A stretch of DNA of 64,000 nt, taken from the NCBI RefSeq assembly GCF_037975245.1, contig NC_092565.1, forward strand, positions 16,149,499 through 16,213,498, written 5' to 3'. Below, piece after piece: positions 20,405 through 32,048 of the stretch (positions are counted from its first letter, which is position 1; every line of letters starts with the position of its first letter). Origin of the DNA: Apostichopus japonicus. Its lineage: Eukaryota > Echinodermata > Holothuroidea > Aspidochirotida > Stichopodidae. Position numbers and translations under genes: made by a program. The notes beneath the pieces were generated by a model. It ran no database searches, was not told the DNA's origin, and saw nothing but the letters and a program-made list of their open reading frames with translations.

Positions 20405-23400
20405 GTGACTCCAGACAAAGTACCAAGTAAGGGAAGATCGAAACGTAAAGCAAATAATATTTGGAAGAATAGTAATATTCCTAGTTCTAGATATACAGGG
20501 AACGACCGTAATGTGGATATTCAACTGGACACACGTAATTTTGTAAGAGGTACTTTACATGATGGTAAAGGAATTTCATTGTTGTTTGATAGTGGAGCGA
20601 CACGCTCTATCATTTCTTCTTCTACAGTGCAAAATTCAAAGTATTTATCCTCTATACAACCAGTCCCAGTTGATGTAGTAAACCTAAAGTTGGGTAATGG
20701 TCAGTTTATTCATGCGTATAGCACGATAACATTTCAGGTCAAAATTCAAGGTCATGAATTTCAGCTTTCTGCTTTAATTGCTGCAAACCTGACAGGTATT
20801 GACTTAATATTAGGTAGTCAAACTCTGAAGGATTTGAATGGATCTTTGGACTTTACCACAAACTGTTTTAGAATTAAACAAGCCAAAGTCTTCCTTAGGC
20901 CAGTGCAGAGATTTGTTATTTACCCAGGTCAGCAAAGATACATTACTGTACAGGGACGTCTTCCATTATATGCACGAAATGCAGATGTGGTTATTAAACC
21001 GTTTCCTCTGATATCTCGTATGTGTCCTTCACGAATGTTAGTGAAAATGCATAAAGGTAGAACAAAGATTCTACTAAGGAACATGGGTAATCAGAAATTT
21101 TGTCTGCATCCTTCTCGCACAGTGGCTCATTTAGATTTAGCAGATATCATTACGGTCACAGAAGACATACCTACTGATTCTCTAGATTTTCTAAATGTCA
21201 TGAGAGACATCGAAAAACCGTCTCTTTTTCGAACCAATTCAAACTCTAAAGAGAATCGTGATGAAATTACACGATATAATTTACATCGTTATCCACATTT
21301 GACAGACGATGATCCCCTGGTTTCCAAATCCGAACAGGAAATCATGAGAGATAACATTAATTTGGAACAAAGTATTCTAAATGCTTCAGAAACAGAAAGC
21401 ATTTATGAATTTCTAGACTCACATAGAGATGCATTTTCTCTTTATGGTGAATTATCTCACTGTCCAATTTATGAGGCTGATATTACGCTTACTAATGATG
21501 AGCCATTTTACATACGTCCCTATAGACTTTCAGATGAGGACAAAGTCATTGTCGCCAGTGAGCTTGACAAATTAGTGCGATTAGGCATCTTAGCAGTAGG
21601 ACATCAGTCTTATACCTCACCGGTTTTCCTCATTCCAAAGAAGGGAACAAAAGACAAAAGGGTTGTCACAGATTTTCGCTACTTGAACAGTAGGATAAAA
21701 CGTCTCAATCACCCATTTCCATTACTGAATGAGACTATCCGTACCATAGGGTACTCTGGAGCCAAAATTTTGGGTGTTCTTGATTTAAAGTCTGCATTCT
21801 TCTGTCTGCCACTTAGTGTTCATGCACAACAATATACAGGTATTGCTTCATTTCATGGAGGAAAGCATTATTATTATAAACGCTTACCACAGGGATTGAA
21901 TTTATCTCCAGCGATCTTTCAGTCGCAAATTAATGATATTTTGGCAACGATCCCAAATTCAAATAAGTTCTGTATTGCTCATCATGACGATATTATTGTG
22001 TACAGTGCAGACAAACGATCTCACAAACAACACCTACAGGCAATTTTTAAGGTTTTAATGGACAACGGATTGAAAATCTCTCCGAAAAAGTGTAGCATTT
22101 TTCAAAATTCAGTCCGATATATGGGACATTTGCTCTCAATAACCCCAGAAGGTGAGGCTTGTATCCAACCTTTGCATGACAGATGTGCAGCAATTAGGAA
22201 CACACCGAAACCACACAATGTTAAGTCAGTAAGACGATTTGTAGGTGCAGTTAATTATGTGGCTTCATTTTTTCCAAATATTCAAGCACTATTGAGACCA
22301 TTACATCATTTGAGTCGTAAGAGAAAGGTATTTAAATGGACAGAGGAACATCAGTGTGCATTTCTAAGTATTAAAGAGTTGTTGTGTAATCCACCTATAT
22401 TGCATATGCCACAGAAATATGGTCGTTTTGTATTATATAGCGACACATCACGAGTAGCAACAGGATCGTACCTGACACAAAGAGTTAATGGCAAAGAGAA
22501 TATTATTGCATATTACTCTAAGATATTACCACCAGCATGTCAGAGGTATAGTGTAACTGAATTAGAAATGATGGGTCTATTTATTAATGTGACAGCATTC
22601 AAACATTTATTGCAAAATGTAGAATTTGAGGCATATGTTGATCACTCAGCCATTGTTGAATTGTTTAAATCAAAACAAGAACCAGCAACTTCACGCTTAC
22701 GTAAGCTTCTGTTCAAATTGTCAGAATATACATTTCAGGTTGGTTATAAGAAAGGCTCAGAATTGGTTTTGGCAGATTATTTGTCAAGAGCACCACAGGA
22801 ATTCCACTCTGAAATAGATCAGGTTGCTCACGAGGTCAGTTCTTATGAGGATTTTTCAACTCCACCTAAGGAGACATTTAATCCAATCATGACAAGGTCA
22901 AAGGCAAGGTCAATGGGAGTCAAAGTTCCAGATTTATTTCCGAATAAAGTCACCAAGGAGTCTAAGCAGGATTCCCCAGCCAAAGAATCAACAAATAGAG
23001 TAAATAGGACATCCGTTCCTAAGGCAACACATTCTAATGAGCATGTTACACAGAGACCACAACCTGAGTCACAAAAGACGACTACACCAGTAATTTCTAC
23101 TGATAAGAGAGAAACATATATTCAAAGGCCTATTTCTATGCCGAGTGAAAATAGACATACATGTAGTCCTGACATATTAGTTGTGCCAAATTTTACAAGT
23201 GTTTCTCAACCTTCAGAGCCAAGATTAGTGGATCAGAATAGACATAGAGTGCAAGAGGTAGTCAGAGAACCACCACCAGAATTATTTGTTCAGCCAAAGC
23301 CAGTCATAACAAACATTGATCATTTGGTTACAGGGCACATTCCAAAACAAAAGGAATTGAATAAAGTCATGAAGGCAATTCAAGGAAAGCTGATCAAAAA

Positions 23401-25276
23401 CTATGATCTGCCATTTGATGTAAAAGAGTTGCAAATTCAACAACAAACTTGTCCTTACTACAAACCAATTTATGATTTTCTTGCACATGACATTATTCCA
23501 AGTAATGTTAAGCATGCTAGAACTGTTCGTTCTCAAGCAGAGGATTATTTGTTATGTAATAGTTTGTTATTCAGGATATTTTTGCATGAGACTAATGATG
23601 CTAAGATGACTCTTCAGTTAGTCGTACCTGAGACTATGGTAGAACAAATAATATCTCGATATCACGATGATTTGTTAAGTAATCATCAGGGTGTAATGCG
23701 TACATATTTGACCATTAGACAGCATTTCTATCTGCGCAATATGTTTCAACGCATCAGTAATTATATTCAGGCATGTCTCCGTTGTCAAGAATTCCGTAAG
23801 AAACCGGATAAATTGAGACAATATCATGCTCGCATTCCTGATTCTTATCGTCCTTTTGACAGACTTAGTCTGGATTTCAAGACTATGCCCACAACGGCTA
23901 CAGGATTTAAACATTTGATGGTTGTTTGTGATGAGATCACTAGATTTGTTGTATGTGTTTCTCTTAAGACTCTTGATGCTGAAACAATATGTGAAGCATT
24001 ATTGCAGAGGGTAGTCACAACCTTTGGTCCACCGTCTTGTATCATAAGTGATGCGGCAGCTTCTCTTACAGGAAAATTAGTGGAGCTCTTAAGTAAAGCT
24101 TTAGGCATTGAACAAAAGTTCATCAGTGTAAACAATCATGGAAGCTTACAGGTTGAAAGACACATTCAGACTCTTTCAAATTTCCTCAAAGTGAACTTAA
24201 ATCAGTTTGGTACGGATTGGGTACGATTTGTCCCAACATCAGCATATGCATATAACACATTTTCCTCTCCTCAGTTGGGTAGCTATAGCCCATTTGAACT
24301 TGCATTTGGACGTAAGCCACCAAATCTTACAAATTTATCGTTCAATCCAATGGCAGGATTATCACAATCTCATGGAGAATATGCTGCATTGTTAAAGAAA
24401 CGATTTGATCATTTGTCTAGGGTAATGTTGGTCTTACAAAAGAAGCAACAAGATGCTCAAAATGTTAAGATAGGTGCAAAACTGGACAAAGGTGCAATTT
24501 ATTCAACGGGTCAATTGGTGTATCTATATAAGCCAACGTCTTCTTCCTTGACTGCGAACTCTCGCAAAATTGCTGCAGAATGGTGTGGACCATTAGTGAT
24601 CCATCAAGTTTTAGATAGGACTCATTATTTGTTGGCCACTCTCAAAGGAGAAATTCTTAGTGATGTATTCAATTATAACAGGCTTAAACCATGTTTTGTA
24701 AGAGCATCCTCTGAAACTAAGAATATCACCAACATTCAGAAATTGCGAAATGTCTTGAAAACAAAGGGTTCATCAAGTGAAAAGGTTGCTCGAATGAGAA
24801 ATGTTTTGAGTAGTAACACTTCTAATGCAGAAAATGTTAATGTCATGCAAGATGCACATATTGAGTTTCATGATGAGTTTGGTAACATTTTGCCAGGGGT
24901 AACTTCAGATCACATCATGTGTCTTATGACCACTAAGCCAATGAATGTTGCATCCTTTCTAGAGAATAGAGCACATAATGAAGGATTAGCAATTCCATAT
25001 CCTTCCGTTAAAGATAGCATATTAAGGCAAAAGAAAGTTTTTGCAAATGCTCCACAAGGAGACATGGAAGTCCAACGTGCTCGATACAAATTGGGTGAAT
25101 TACAGGTTCTGGTCACCTATCAGACACCATGTTTTCCAACAGGCTTTAAGAGTCATGATTTTTGGTGGAATGTAGGGAAATATTCCAACACAGAGGAAAT
25201 AATGAATTTTCTCCATGAAAAGGGATTGAACATTACAGGCAGTCCAGGCAGGATGTTGCAAACATTATATGGTTAA
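20405..25276 (+). CDS. Gypsy-type pol polyprotein (PR-RT-RNaseH-IN), element 2
   Basis: 1623 codons without interruption; the frame is open from 20342 and has no early ATG, so expression by frameshift is likely. Residue numbers count from 20405. Aspartic protease: DSGA at 62. Reverse transcriptase: about 355-545, with LPQGLNLSP and the active site as HHDD (526-529), where most elements have Y-X-DD. RNase H: LYSD (D680), TELE (about 719), ADYLSR. A Ser/Lys/Pro-rich linker covers about 795-985. Integrase: zinc domain H1087, H1094, C1124, C1127; catalytic D1157, D1216, E1251, with 34 residues between the last two. GPY-like module: about 1390-1440. The last roughly 180 residues are unrecognised. 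The intact frame suggests recent activity. Confidence 0.95.
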   Translation: MTPDKVPSKGRSKRKANNIWKNSNIPSSRYTGNDRNVDIQLDTRNFVRGTLHDGKGISLLFDSGATRSIISSSTVQNSKYLSSIQPVPVDVVNLKLGNGQFIHAYSTITFQVKIQGHEFQLSALIAANLTGIDLILGSQTLKDLNGSLDFTTNCFRIKQAKVFLRPVQRFVIYPGQQRYITVQGRLPLYARNADVVIKPFPLISRMCPSRMLVKMHKGRTKILLRNMGNQKFCLHPSRTVAHLDLADIITVTEDIPTDSLDFLNVMRDIEKPSLFRTNSNSKENRDEITRYNLHRYPHLTDDDPLVSKSEQEIMRDNINLEQSILNASETESIYEFLDSHRDAFSLYGELSHCPIYEADITLTNDEPFYIRPYRLSDEDKVIVASELDKLVRLGILAVGHQSYTSPVFLIPKKGTKDKRVVTDFRYLNSRIKRLNHPFPLLNETIRTIGYSGAKILGVLDLKSAFFCLPLSVHAQQYTGIASFHGGKHYYYKRLPQGLNLSPAIFQSQINDILATIPNSNKFCIAHHDDIIVYSADKRSHKQHLQAIFKVLMDNGLKISPKKCSIFQNSVRYMGHLLSITPEGEACIQPLHDRCAAIRNTPKPHNVKSVRRFVGAVNYVASFFPNIQALLRPLHHLSRKRKVFKWTEEHQCAFLSIKELLCNPPILHMPQKYGRFVLYSDTSRVATGSYLTQRVNGKENIIAYYSKILPPACQRYSVTELEMMGLFINVTAFKHLLQNVEFEAYVDHSAIVELFKSKQEPATSRLRKLLFKLSEYTFQVGYKKGSELVLADYLSRAPQEFHSEIDQVAHEVSSYEDFSTPPKETFNPIMTRSKARSMGVKVPDLFPNKVTKESKQDSPAKESTNRVNRTSVPKATHSNEHVTQRPQPESQKTTTPVISTDKRETYIQRPISMPSENRHTCSPDILVVPNFTSVSQPSEPRLVDQNRHRVQEVVREPPPELFVQPKPVITNIDHLVTGHIPKQKELNKVMKAIQGKLIKNYDLPFDVKELQIQQQTCPYYKPIYDFLAHDIIPSNVKHARTVRSQAEDYLLCNSLLFRIFLHETNDAKMTLQLVVPETMVEQIISRYHDDLLSNHQGVMRTYLTIRQHFYLRNMFQRISNYIQACLRCQEFRKKPDKLRQYHARIPDSYRPFDRLSLDFKTMPTTATGFKHLMVVCDEITRFVVCVSLKTLDAETICEALLQRVVTTFGPPSCIISDAAASLTGKLVELLSKALGIEQKFISVNNHGSLQVERHIQTLSNFLKVNLNQFGTDWVRFVPTSAYAYNTFSSPQLGSYSPFELAFGRKPPNLTNLSFNPMAGLSQSHGEYAALLKKRFDHLSRVMLVLQKKQQDAQNVKIGAKLDKGAIYSTGQLVYLYKPTSSSLTANSRKIAAEWCGPLVIHQVLDRTHYLLATLKGEILSDVFNYNRLKPCFVRASSETKNITNIQKLRNVLKTKGSSSEKVARMRNVLSSNTSNAENVNVMQDAHIEFHDEFGNILPGVTSDHIMCLMTTKPMNVASFLENRAHNEGLAIPYPSVKDSILRQKKVFANAPQGDMEVQRARYKLGELQVLVTYQTPCFPTGFKSHDFWWNVGKYSNTEEIMNFLHEKGLNITGSPGRMLQTLYG

Positions 25277-26523
25277 TATGTATAACTGCATATTGCTTTA
25301 AGTTCAGATGAACAGGTGTTTTACCCACGATTGTATGAATGGAATGCGTCATGGCATTTACCTGCATACCTATTAAGTGGAAGTCATTGTACTGTATGGT
25401 GTAACAATATAAGCTTTATTGTTTAAAAACGCCACCAAGTGACCTAGTTTCATCTTTTATAACAAATGTATAATGAGTATACCTTATTTTCTCCTTATGA
25501 ATTCGTTCAAACGTTTACCCGGCAATTAGAACATATCCGGAATATTAGCAACATGGGTTTTCATATATTGAGAAATATTTTAGGGATATTTACATTGCAT
25601 TATTTATGTTATATTGAAGGCTATTTAGAGACAGCATTGGTGATGTGTAACTTTTGCTTGCAGCAACAGTTATCGAAGCAAATGAAAGTATAGATAATTT
25701 GAGGAAATTATGTATATATTTTCTTTTCCTCAAATATTCATGCAAAAGTAAATTTCATCAAGAAGTTGAAAAGACAAGATGTTAAGTATTATGTAAATTT
25801 GAAGAAAGATTTGTTGATGTCATAGTCTATGGGGTCTCTTTTATGGTATCGAATATCTAGTACTTTGGTACTTTACTAGATCATTTCGGAGTGCATACCT
25901 AGGGTCACCATGCTATCGAGTCACATTTTCTTGATTTTCTTGAAGTGGATGTATATGATTCACAAGGTTTCAAAACAGTTTTGAAACTACTGTATGCCTT
26001 CATTAAAGAGGAGCTTTTGTAAATGAGTTTGTAATATTTTAAGGTTCTTTTTCTAGTGTACGAATTTTTTTATGGAACGCCGAGGTGTTCAGTTCAGTTA
26101 AAAGATAACTAAGTCTAGTATTCTCTGATCTCTCCCCAATTCACGGCATGATTTCACTTTTGATATAAATGTATTATTGATGTATGAAATGCATAAATGT
26201 ATTTTGTAAGAGATACTGCATATTTTGCTGTGTCATGTAACTTTAAGATACCTTAATGATATTTTTTTTTAGATTACATTATATGATGTCATCAATATTG
26301 AAGAGGTACACACAAAATTCATGGAGATAGTGTCAATGTATATACCATATGATCATTTTAATATTCGTAACCAAGATGTTAACCTTTGAGATATATGAAG
26401 ACCATTTATTGAAGTCAATGAATATTAGTGAATGTGCTTACAGTACTCTACCTTCTTGAGGTAATGATAAGTTAAAGCAGTATGATGTTAAAATTTTGGA
26501 GTATCCAAAAATTTTAAAAGATT
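25277..26523 (+). other. 3' non-coding region of element 2
   Basis: About 1.25 kb, AT-rich, with no convincing reading frame and no env-like sequence. Confidence 0.6.
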
Positions 26524-26531
26524 GAGGGGGA
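26524..26531 (+). other. polypurine tract
   Basis: GAGGGGGA lies immediately upstream of the 3' LTR, the position of the plus-strand primer. Confidence 0.85.
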
Positions 26532-27292
26532 TGTTATGAAATAGTGATACCATCTCTTTGATGTTACCGAAAAACTCCATCGAGACACCTTACGGGCCTC
26601 TTATGTATTTATCTAGGTCATGGATTCAGTTTTCCCACGAGAAGTTTTTAACTATCTTATTGAATCTTGGTACAGGGCCTTTTTCCCAAAATAGATTCCA
26701 TTATGTCTGTGGAACATTCGAGAAGGTTCTCTCACGTGGTATGGAAGTTTCCATAGAAAGGGGATGGACTTCCAAACTCCCAACCAATCAGGGCAGATCA
26801 GTGCCAGCACAATTATTTTTATATCGTTAGGTTAATACAGGATGGTCAGGTTATTGGCTGCCTACTGATTATGCGCAGTGAGATTTTATGGAAGTACGGT
26901 TTAAAAGGAAAAGGAGGCCGAAAGTTTTATCACTTGATCAGAAAATTTATCACTCCGTCAGCAAATTTATCACTTGGTCAGCAAATTTATCACTCCGCCG
27001 AAAGTTCATCACTCCTTTTAATTGTTTAATTGACGGAGTCAAGTCAAGTCAAGTCAAATCATTGTAATTTAGTTTTATTTGTAAAGAGAATCGACAGAGA
27101 AGAAATTATACCGAATCATCAAATCAAATCCTATCTCGTCAAATTGTTTTTTGTGTGAAGTCATTGTTTTCTTCCGTTCGAGACATCTCCTGAAGAAGCG
27201 TAAATACGGCATCAAGATATCCCAGTACCTTTCTATCGCGAGTCCCGATATAGTTTTACTATCGGAGGAAGCGGGCTCGTCACAATATTACA
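26532..27292 (+). repeat. 3' LTR of Gypsy-type element 2
   Basis: 761 bp, apparently identical to the 5' LTR, followed by target duplication GTTT. Confidence 0.95.
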
Positions 27293-30200
27293 GTTTCTTA
27301 CTACCGTGTGTATTAAAGTGTGCTAATATTATATTTATCAATATATTTTTCAAAACTTATTTTTGTACAGTACTAAACACATGTGTTAGCAAAACTTGTG
27401 TGTGATTCTCCAGATGGCTATCAAGAATATACCAAATGTGAAACAAGTTTACAACACTCAATAGTACTTTCTATTTGTGTTATTCATCTCCTGTGACTTC
27501 AAAGACAATCATCAAACTTATTTGTTTGATGTCTTATTAAGATACCGAAGGATTTAATCGTTGTTACTCATCTATTTTTCTATCTCAGAAATGTGTATCA
27601 CATCAGCTTCTCATTTCATCATCTGTCTGTCTTCATCATCCTCCATAATCGGGGATTATAACCTCAAAAGTTTCAACAAATTCAGGAAGTTCTTGTCAAA
27701 AATAGCAATGTGCTAAAATGTGGGTTTACAAGTTACAATACTGAAACACTCTCTAATGCTTTGCTAACAAGATCCCATTCCCGCCCCCCCCCCCCGGCCC
27801 CAAAAGTTCCTCATGTGAAAGAGAAAACCAGTTTGGTGTCAGTACAATAGGAGTTTCTCTACCAACAATTGATAATATGCAAGTTTGCCCCTTGTTTGTC
27901 CCATCAGTACTTCCCTCAAATATGCTAGACAGTCAAATTAGGGTAAAAGATGGGGTTAAAAATATATCTTTTTCCTCAATGAGGCATCAAGTTATCCACA
28001 TTAATGTACTCTTAATGATCTCGCAATGAATTGGAAGGTCAGAACCATCCGGAATTCTGTTCTATTTAAGAACTGTTTATAGCAATTTGTAGCAATTCTG
28101 ATGAATAGAAATTTCAGTTGTTACAGCTGGAATGGATAAGTAAACGTCTCAAATGTAAGAAAAGCTTTTCATGAGCAGAAGAAGTAGTTTTTCTGGACCA
28201 AGTAAATTTAAAGAGTATGTTCAAGTTAATGTTACTGACAAAACTTTTTCTCAAAATCTTGCAGAACAAAATAATTGCCAGAATCTCTCTTATGTCTAAT
28301 GTTAAAAGAGAATTACATCCAGTCGGTGTTCCAGTTGTGGCAGTGGAGGTGGGATAAGTACTGGGGGAGGGGGGGGGGGTTAGTACTCAATAAACAATGG
28401 CTTGATGGTATCCAAAAGTTTCTCCAATGCAACATATTATTCAGCCAGCTACTGTAACCATTATGCAATATATCATCTCTTACCGAATGACTGACTGTCT
28501 GATCTCTTTCATAGCTAACAGTATTTAAATTTAACTAGAAATTATATCTTTGACTCAAATCATCAGATTTCAAAGATATTGGATCGAAGATACCCTTGTT
28601 GGAGACACACAGTTACATCGAGGGATGGATGTCTAGAAGGATGCTCAAGTTAATAATAACAAGTCATAATAATATTGAATTGTAAAAATTACTCTAGTGA
28701 CAGTTGATTCATTTGTATGTTGGCAAGTTGCAGTAAAAGAAAAGGAAAGTATAAGACTACCCAATATACATAGTTGGACCCTAATAAGTGTAGATAACCT
28801 CAAGAGGTGGTAAAAATGACTGTTCTGAAGGAATACTTTTAAATCAACAATAGATTGTATTATAATAGGTATTCCACTTTATTTGTGATGAGGGAGAGGA
28901 GAGGAAAGAGAGGACGAAGGAAAGATGATCTGTTAACTGATCAAGAAAGCTTGAGCAGAATAAATTAAAATATTGTTATATCAACAGAAATTATAATCTT
29001 CAGACATACAATATAAAATATATTGATCAAAAGAAGAAACATCAAAGACAAAACAGTAAAATTATACCAAAATGTATTAACTTATCATAAAATTTGTACA
29101 AAAAAATACATAAAGATACTCTATTAAAATTCTTCACCTAGTGGCACTCTTCTTTCCAATAGTAATATTTTTAAGACTGTCATTTTGGTTTCATCATAGT
29201 TGCTTTAATGATTTGTACTGTTAAACATTATCAGCATTGTTGGCCATCTTTTAAGTTGACTGAATTTCCAAAAAAGTCCTGTTCAGATGCTCTAATGGAG
29301 GCTGAATGACCCTTGACCTATTTTTTGTGTAGTCAGTGGTAACTACTGGAACAATTAAATTTGTTAGGATCGAGCAAATGGTACGTGAGGAACAGCATCT
29401 GGACTGATGTTGACATACACATAGGTAGATGTACATTGCTATTTGCATAAGTTTCACTGGCTGTTCCAATTGAGCCAAACAAACTAAGAGAATAAATTTG
29501 TGTGATTCCTTGCTATATAATTTGCTCAATGATGTAACTGTTTAATTGAAATGAGTTAGTGAAGCAAGTGAGTTAAATTTGTCTAAGAATGAAGTGAGAA
29601 CCAGAAGATCAGAGAATTCCAGCTCTCATTTGTAAGCACACACTTGTGGGCATCTACCAATTCATTGCCTAGTAAAAATTGTAAAATATACAAATTTGAT
29701 GCCAAATTGTTTCAATATTCAGAAAGAACAGTCTTCCTATGTGAATTATAGACACATATTTACTCAGTTAGGGGCACCTGCCACCCAACAATGCCATTAA
29801 CCATTGCTACAGATGTGCAATATGCTTGTTTACAAAGTTTTGATATTTTGGCCACTGGTGACCTCAAATGACCTTTCACTTCCCTCAAGGACAAAAACAT
29901 CCAGGAAGTGTCAAAGGGGAATTACATACTAAGTTTCAACTTAGCGAAGCTATGCTTGATGAGTTTCAATTGACAAGCCAAGGGGTCACACGCAATAACC
30001 ATGGCATAGATGTCTAAAATTGCTTTTGACATCAAAACCCTAACCCTTAGCCACTGTATAGTACTTCAAATTTCTATAATTAAAATTCCAGCATCTTAAA
30101 ACGGCACCACCTTGATGTTTACAAATAATACAAACTTAATCCTATTAAATGGCAGAACACAGCAGCAACTTTGAAATATAATCTTATCGTCATTTTTAGG

Positions 30201-30805
30201 CAGAATATGACTGATGACTCAAAAAGTTGCTGCGAATATTCTAGACCACTAAGTGAAACCACACCCAAAATGCATCGCCTGGCCAAGATTTAACTGTAAA
30301 ACTTAACTTCAAACAACTGCTCTTAAAGTTGGGTTAGAAACAAGATATTGAAATAAGCTAATGGTACAATGTCAAGACAAAATGTTAAGCCCTTTCACCA
30401 ATGAATGAAGTCCTTACAACCCACTTAAAGAGTACACAATTAAACTCCAGTGTTCAAACCAGTTGCTTAATGATGTCTTGAAGGTAATTTCATGTTCACA
30501 TTATACATTGTTAGTTTGAAATCTTTGAACTTTGTTATCACAGAATATATCAAATTTCATGTCAGATAACAGTTATTCTACTTAGCATTTGTGAAGCCAC
30601 TTTTGAAGCATATAGACCACATTACTAATACTTTCAAGTCAATGCATAAATGTCTTGAGTCAAATACAGAATTTGGTTACTTACAAGTTGTTACTTACAA
30701 GTTGCCTATTAATATACCTAGCATTGAAATGTTTCAACCTGACCTGCACCAAGATTGACATGGCAACAGGACTGGTGGTTCATCACAGTCACACATACAC
30801 AGCCG
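27293..30805. other. intergenic, no gene seen
   Basis: AT-rich sequence with C runs near 27785 and G runs near 28365 and a purine-rich patch at 28888-28925. The short open frames show no family resemblance or splice logic. Confidence 0.6.
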
Positions 30806-31567
30806 CAGGAGAGTGGGAGGCAGACTTCTAGCAAGACCAAACTGGTGATAGTATTCTAGCATAGATGCATGTAGTCGCACAGGCAGGAGAGTGGGAGGCA
30901 GACTTCTAGCAAGACCAAACTGGTGATAGTATTCTAGCATAGATGCATGTAGTCGCACAGGCAGGAGAGTGGGAGGCAGACTTCTAGCAAGACCAAACTG
31001 GTGATAGTATTCTAGCATAGATGCATGTAGTCGCACAGGCAGGAGAGAGGGAGGCAGACTTCTAGCAAGACCAAACTGGTGATAGTATTCTAGCATAGAT
31101 GCATGTAGTCGCACAGGCAGGAGAGTGGGAGGCAGACTTCTAGCAAGACCAAACTGGTGATAGTATTCTAGCATAGATGCATGTAGTCGCACAGGCAGGA
31201 GAGAGGGAGGCAGACTTCTAGCAAGACCAAACTGGTGATAGTATTCTAGCATAGATGCATGTAGTCGCACAGGCAGGAGAGAGGGAGGCAGACTTCTAGC
31301 AAGACCAAACTGGTGATAGTATTCTAGCATAGATGCATGTAGTCGCACAGGCAGGAGAGAGGGAGGCAGACTTCTAGCAAGACCAAACTGGTGATTGTAT
31401 TCTAGCACAGATGCATGTAGTCGCACAGGCAGGAGAGAGGGAGGCAGATTTCTAGCAAGACCAAACTGGTGTCGTATTCTAGCATAGATGCATGTAGTCG
31501 CACAGGCAGGAGAGAGGGAGGCAGACTTCTAGCAAGACCAAACTGGTGATTGTATTCTAGCATAGTT
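30806..31567. repeat. 78-bp minisatellite, about ten copies
   Basis: Units start CAGGAGAG at 30806, 30884, 30962, 31040, 31118, 31196, 31274, 31352, 31430 and 31507. Nine are 78 bp; the ninth is 77 by a small deletion and the tenth is truncated. Copies differ mainly at one site (GAGAGTGGG or GAGAGAGGG): T in copies 1, 2, 3 and 5, A in the rest. Because 78 is divisible by three, a minus-strand frame stays open with a 26-residue peptide period. There is no independent coding evidence. Confidence 0.95.
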
Positions 31568-32048
31568 ACCGGTACTTGTACTCACTCTCATAGATTTGTA
31601 CTCATTGTAGTCATGTTTGGGATATTCTGGAATCTGGTATAGATGCTAACTGCAAGAATTAGTAAGTACTTAGAGTATTGTACTCATACTAGGACTCATA
31701 CCAAGGAGAAGTCCGCTTTTACATAATTGTACTCATCCTGTTATACCCGTACTCAAATTCTGGTGGCGAGAGTTGATCAACTAAAGAAACAGCAGCCATA
31801 TTCAATACCATAAAAGCAGTGTCGAAATTCCAGAAATGTTTGAGGATGCTTTTGTCTGTTTTGTTTTGTAACATCTACAGGTTTCAGGCTCCAATCTACT
31901 GGTTTCCTTCGAAAATCTGCTGCTTTATGCCTTTTACATCTCTAAGGGGCTGGCAGGTCTGTACTTGTCATCCATAGTTCATGTAGATAATCTCTTTACT
32001 CTTTACGTAAATGTACAATATACACAATAGTTTGAACACTTCCACCTT

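Larger units (their letters stand above)
18662..27292 (+). mobile_element. Gypsy-type LTR retrotransposon 2, long and recently inserted
   Basis: An 8.6-kb element with 761-bp LTRs (18662-19422, 26532-27292) that look identical on reading. A 4-bp target duplication GTTT flanks it (18658-18661, 27293-27296). The primer-binding site directly follows the 5' LTR and a polypurine tract directly precedes the 3' LTR. Internally it has a 670-bp leader, a 93-residue zinc-knuckle gag, a long uninterrupted pol frame in order protease, RT, RNase H, integrase (the Ty3/Gypsy order), and a 1.25-kb 3' non-coding region. No env or capsid domain was found. It lies about 700 bp downstream of the ADPRH-like gene. 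Confidence 0.95.

Noticed and set aside
30734-31426. 230-codon minus-strand frame with a 26-residue repeat
   Set aside because: It is a by-product of a 78-bp minisatellite whose period is a multiple of three. No splice or start evidence supports it.
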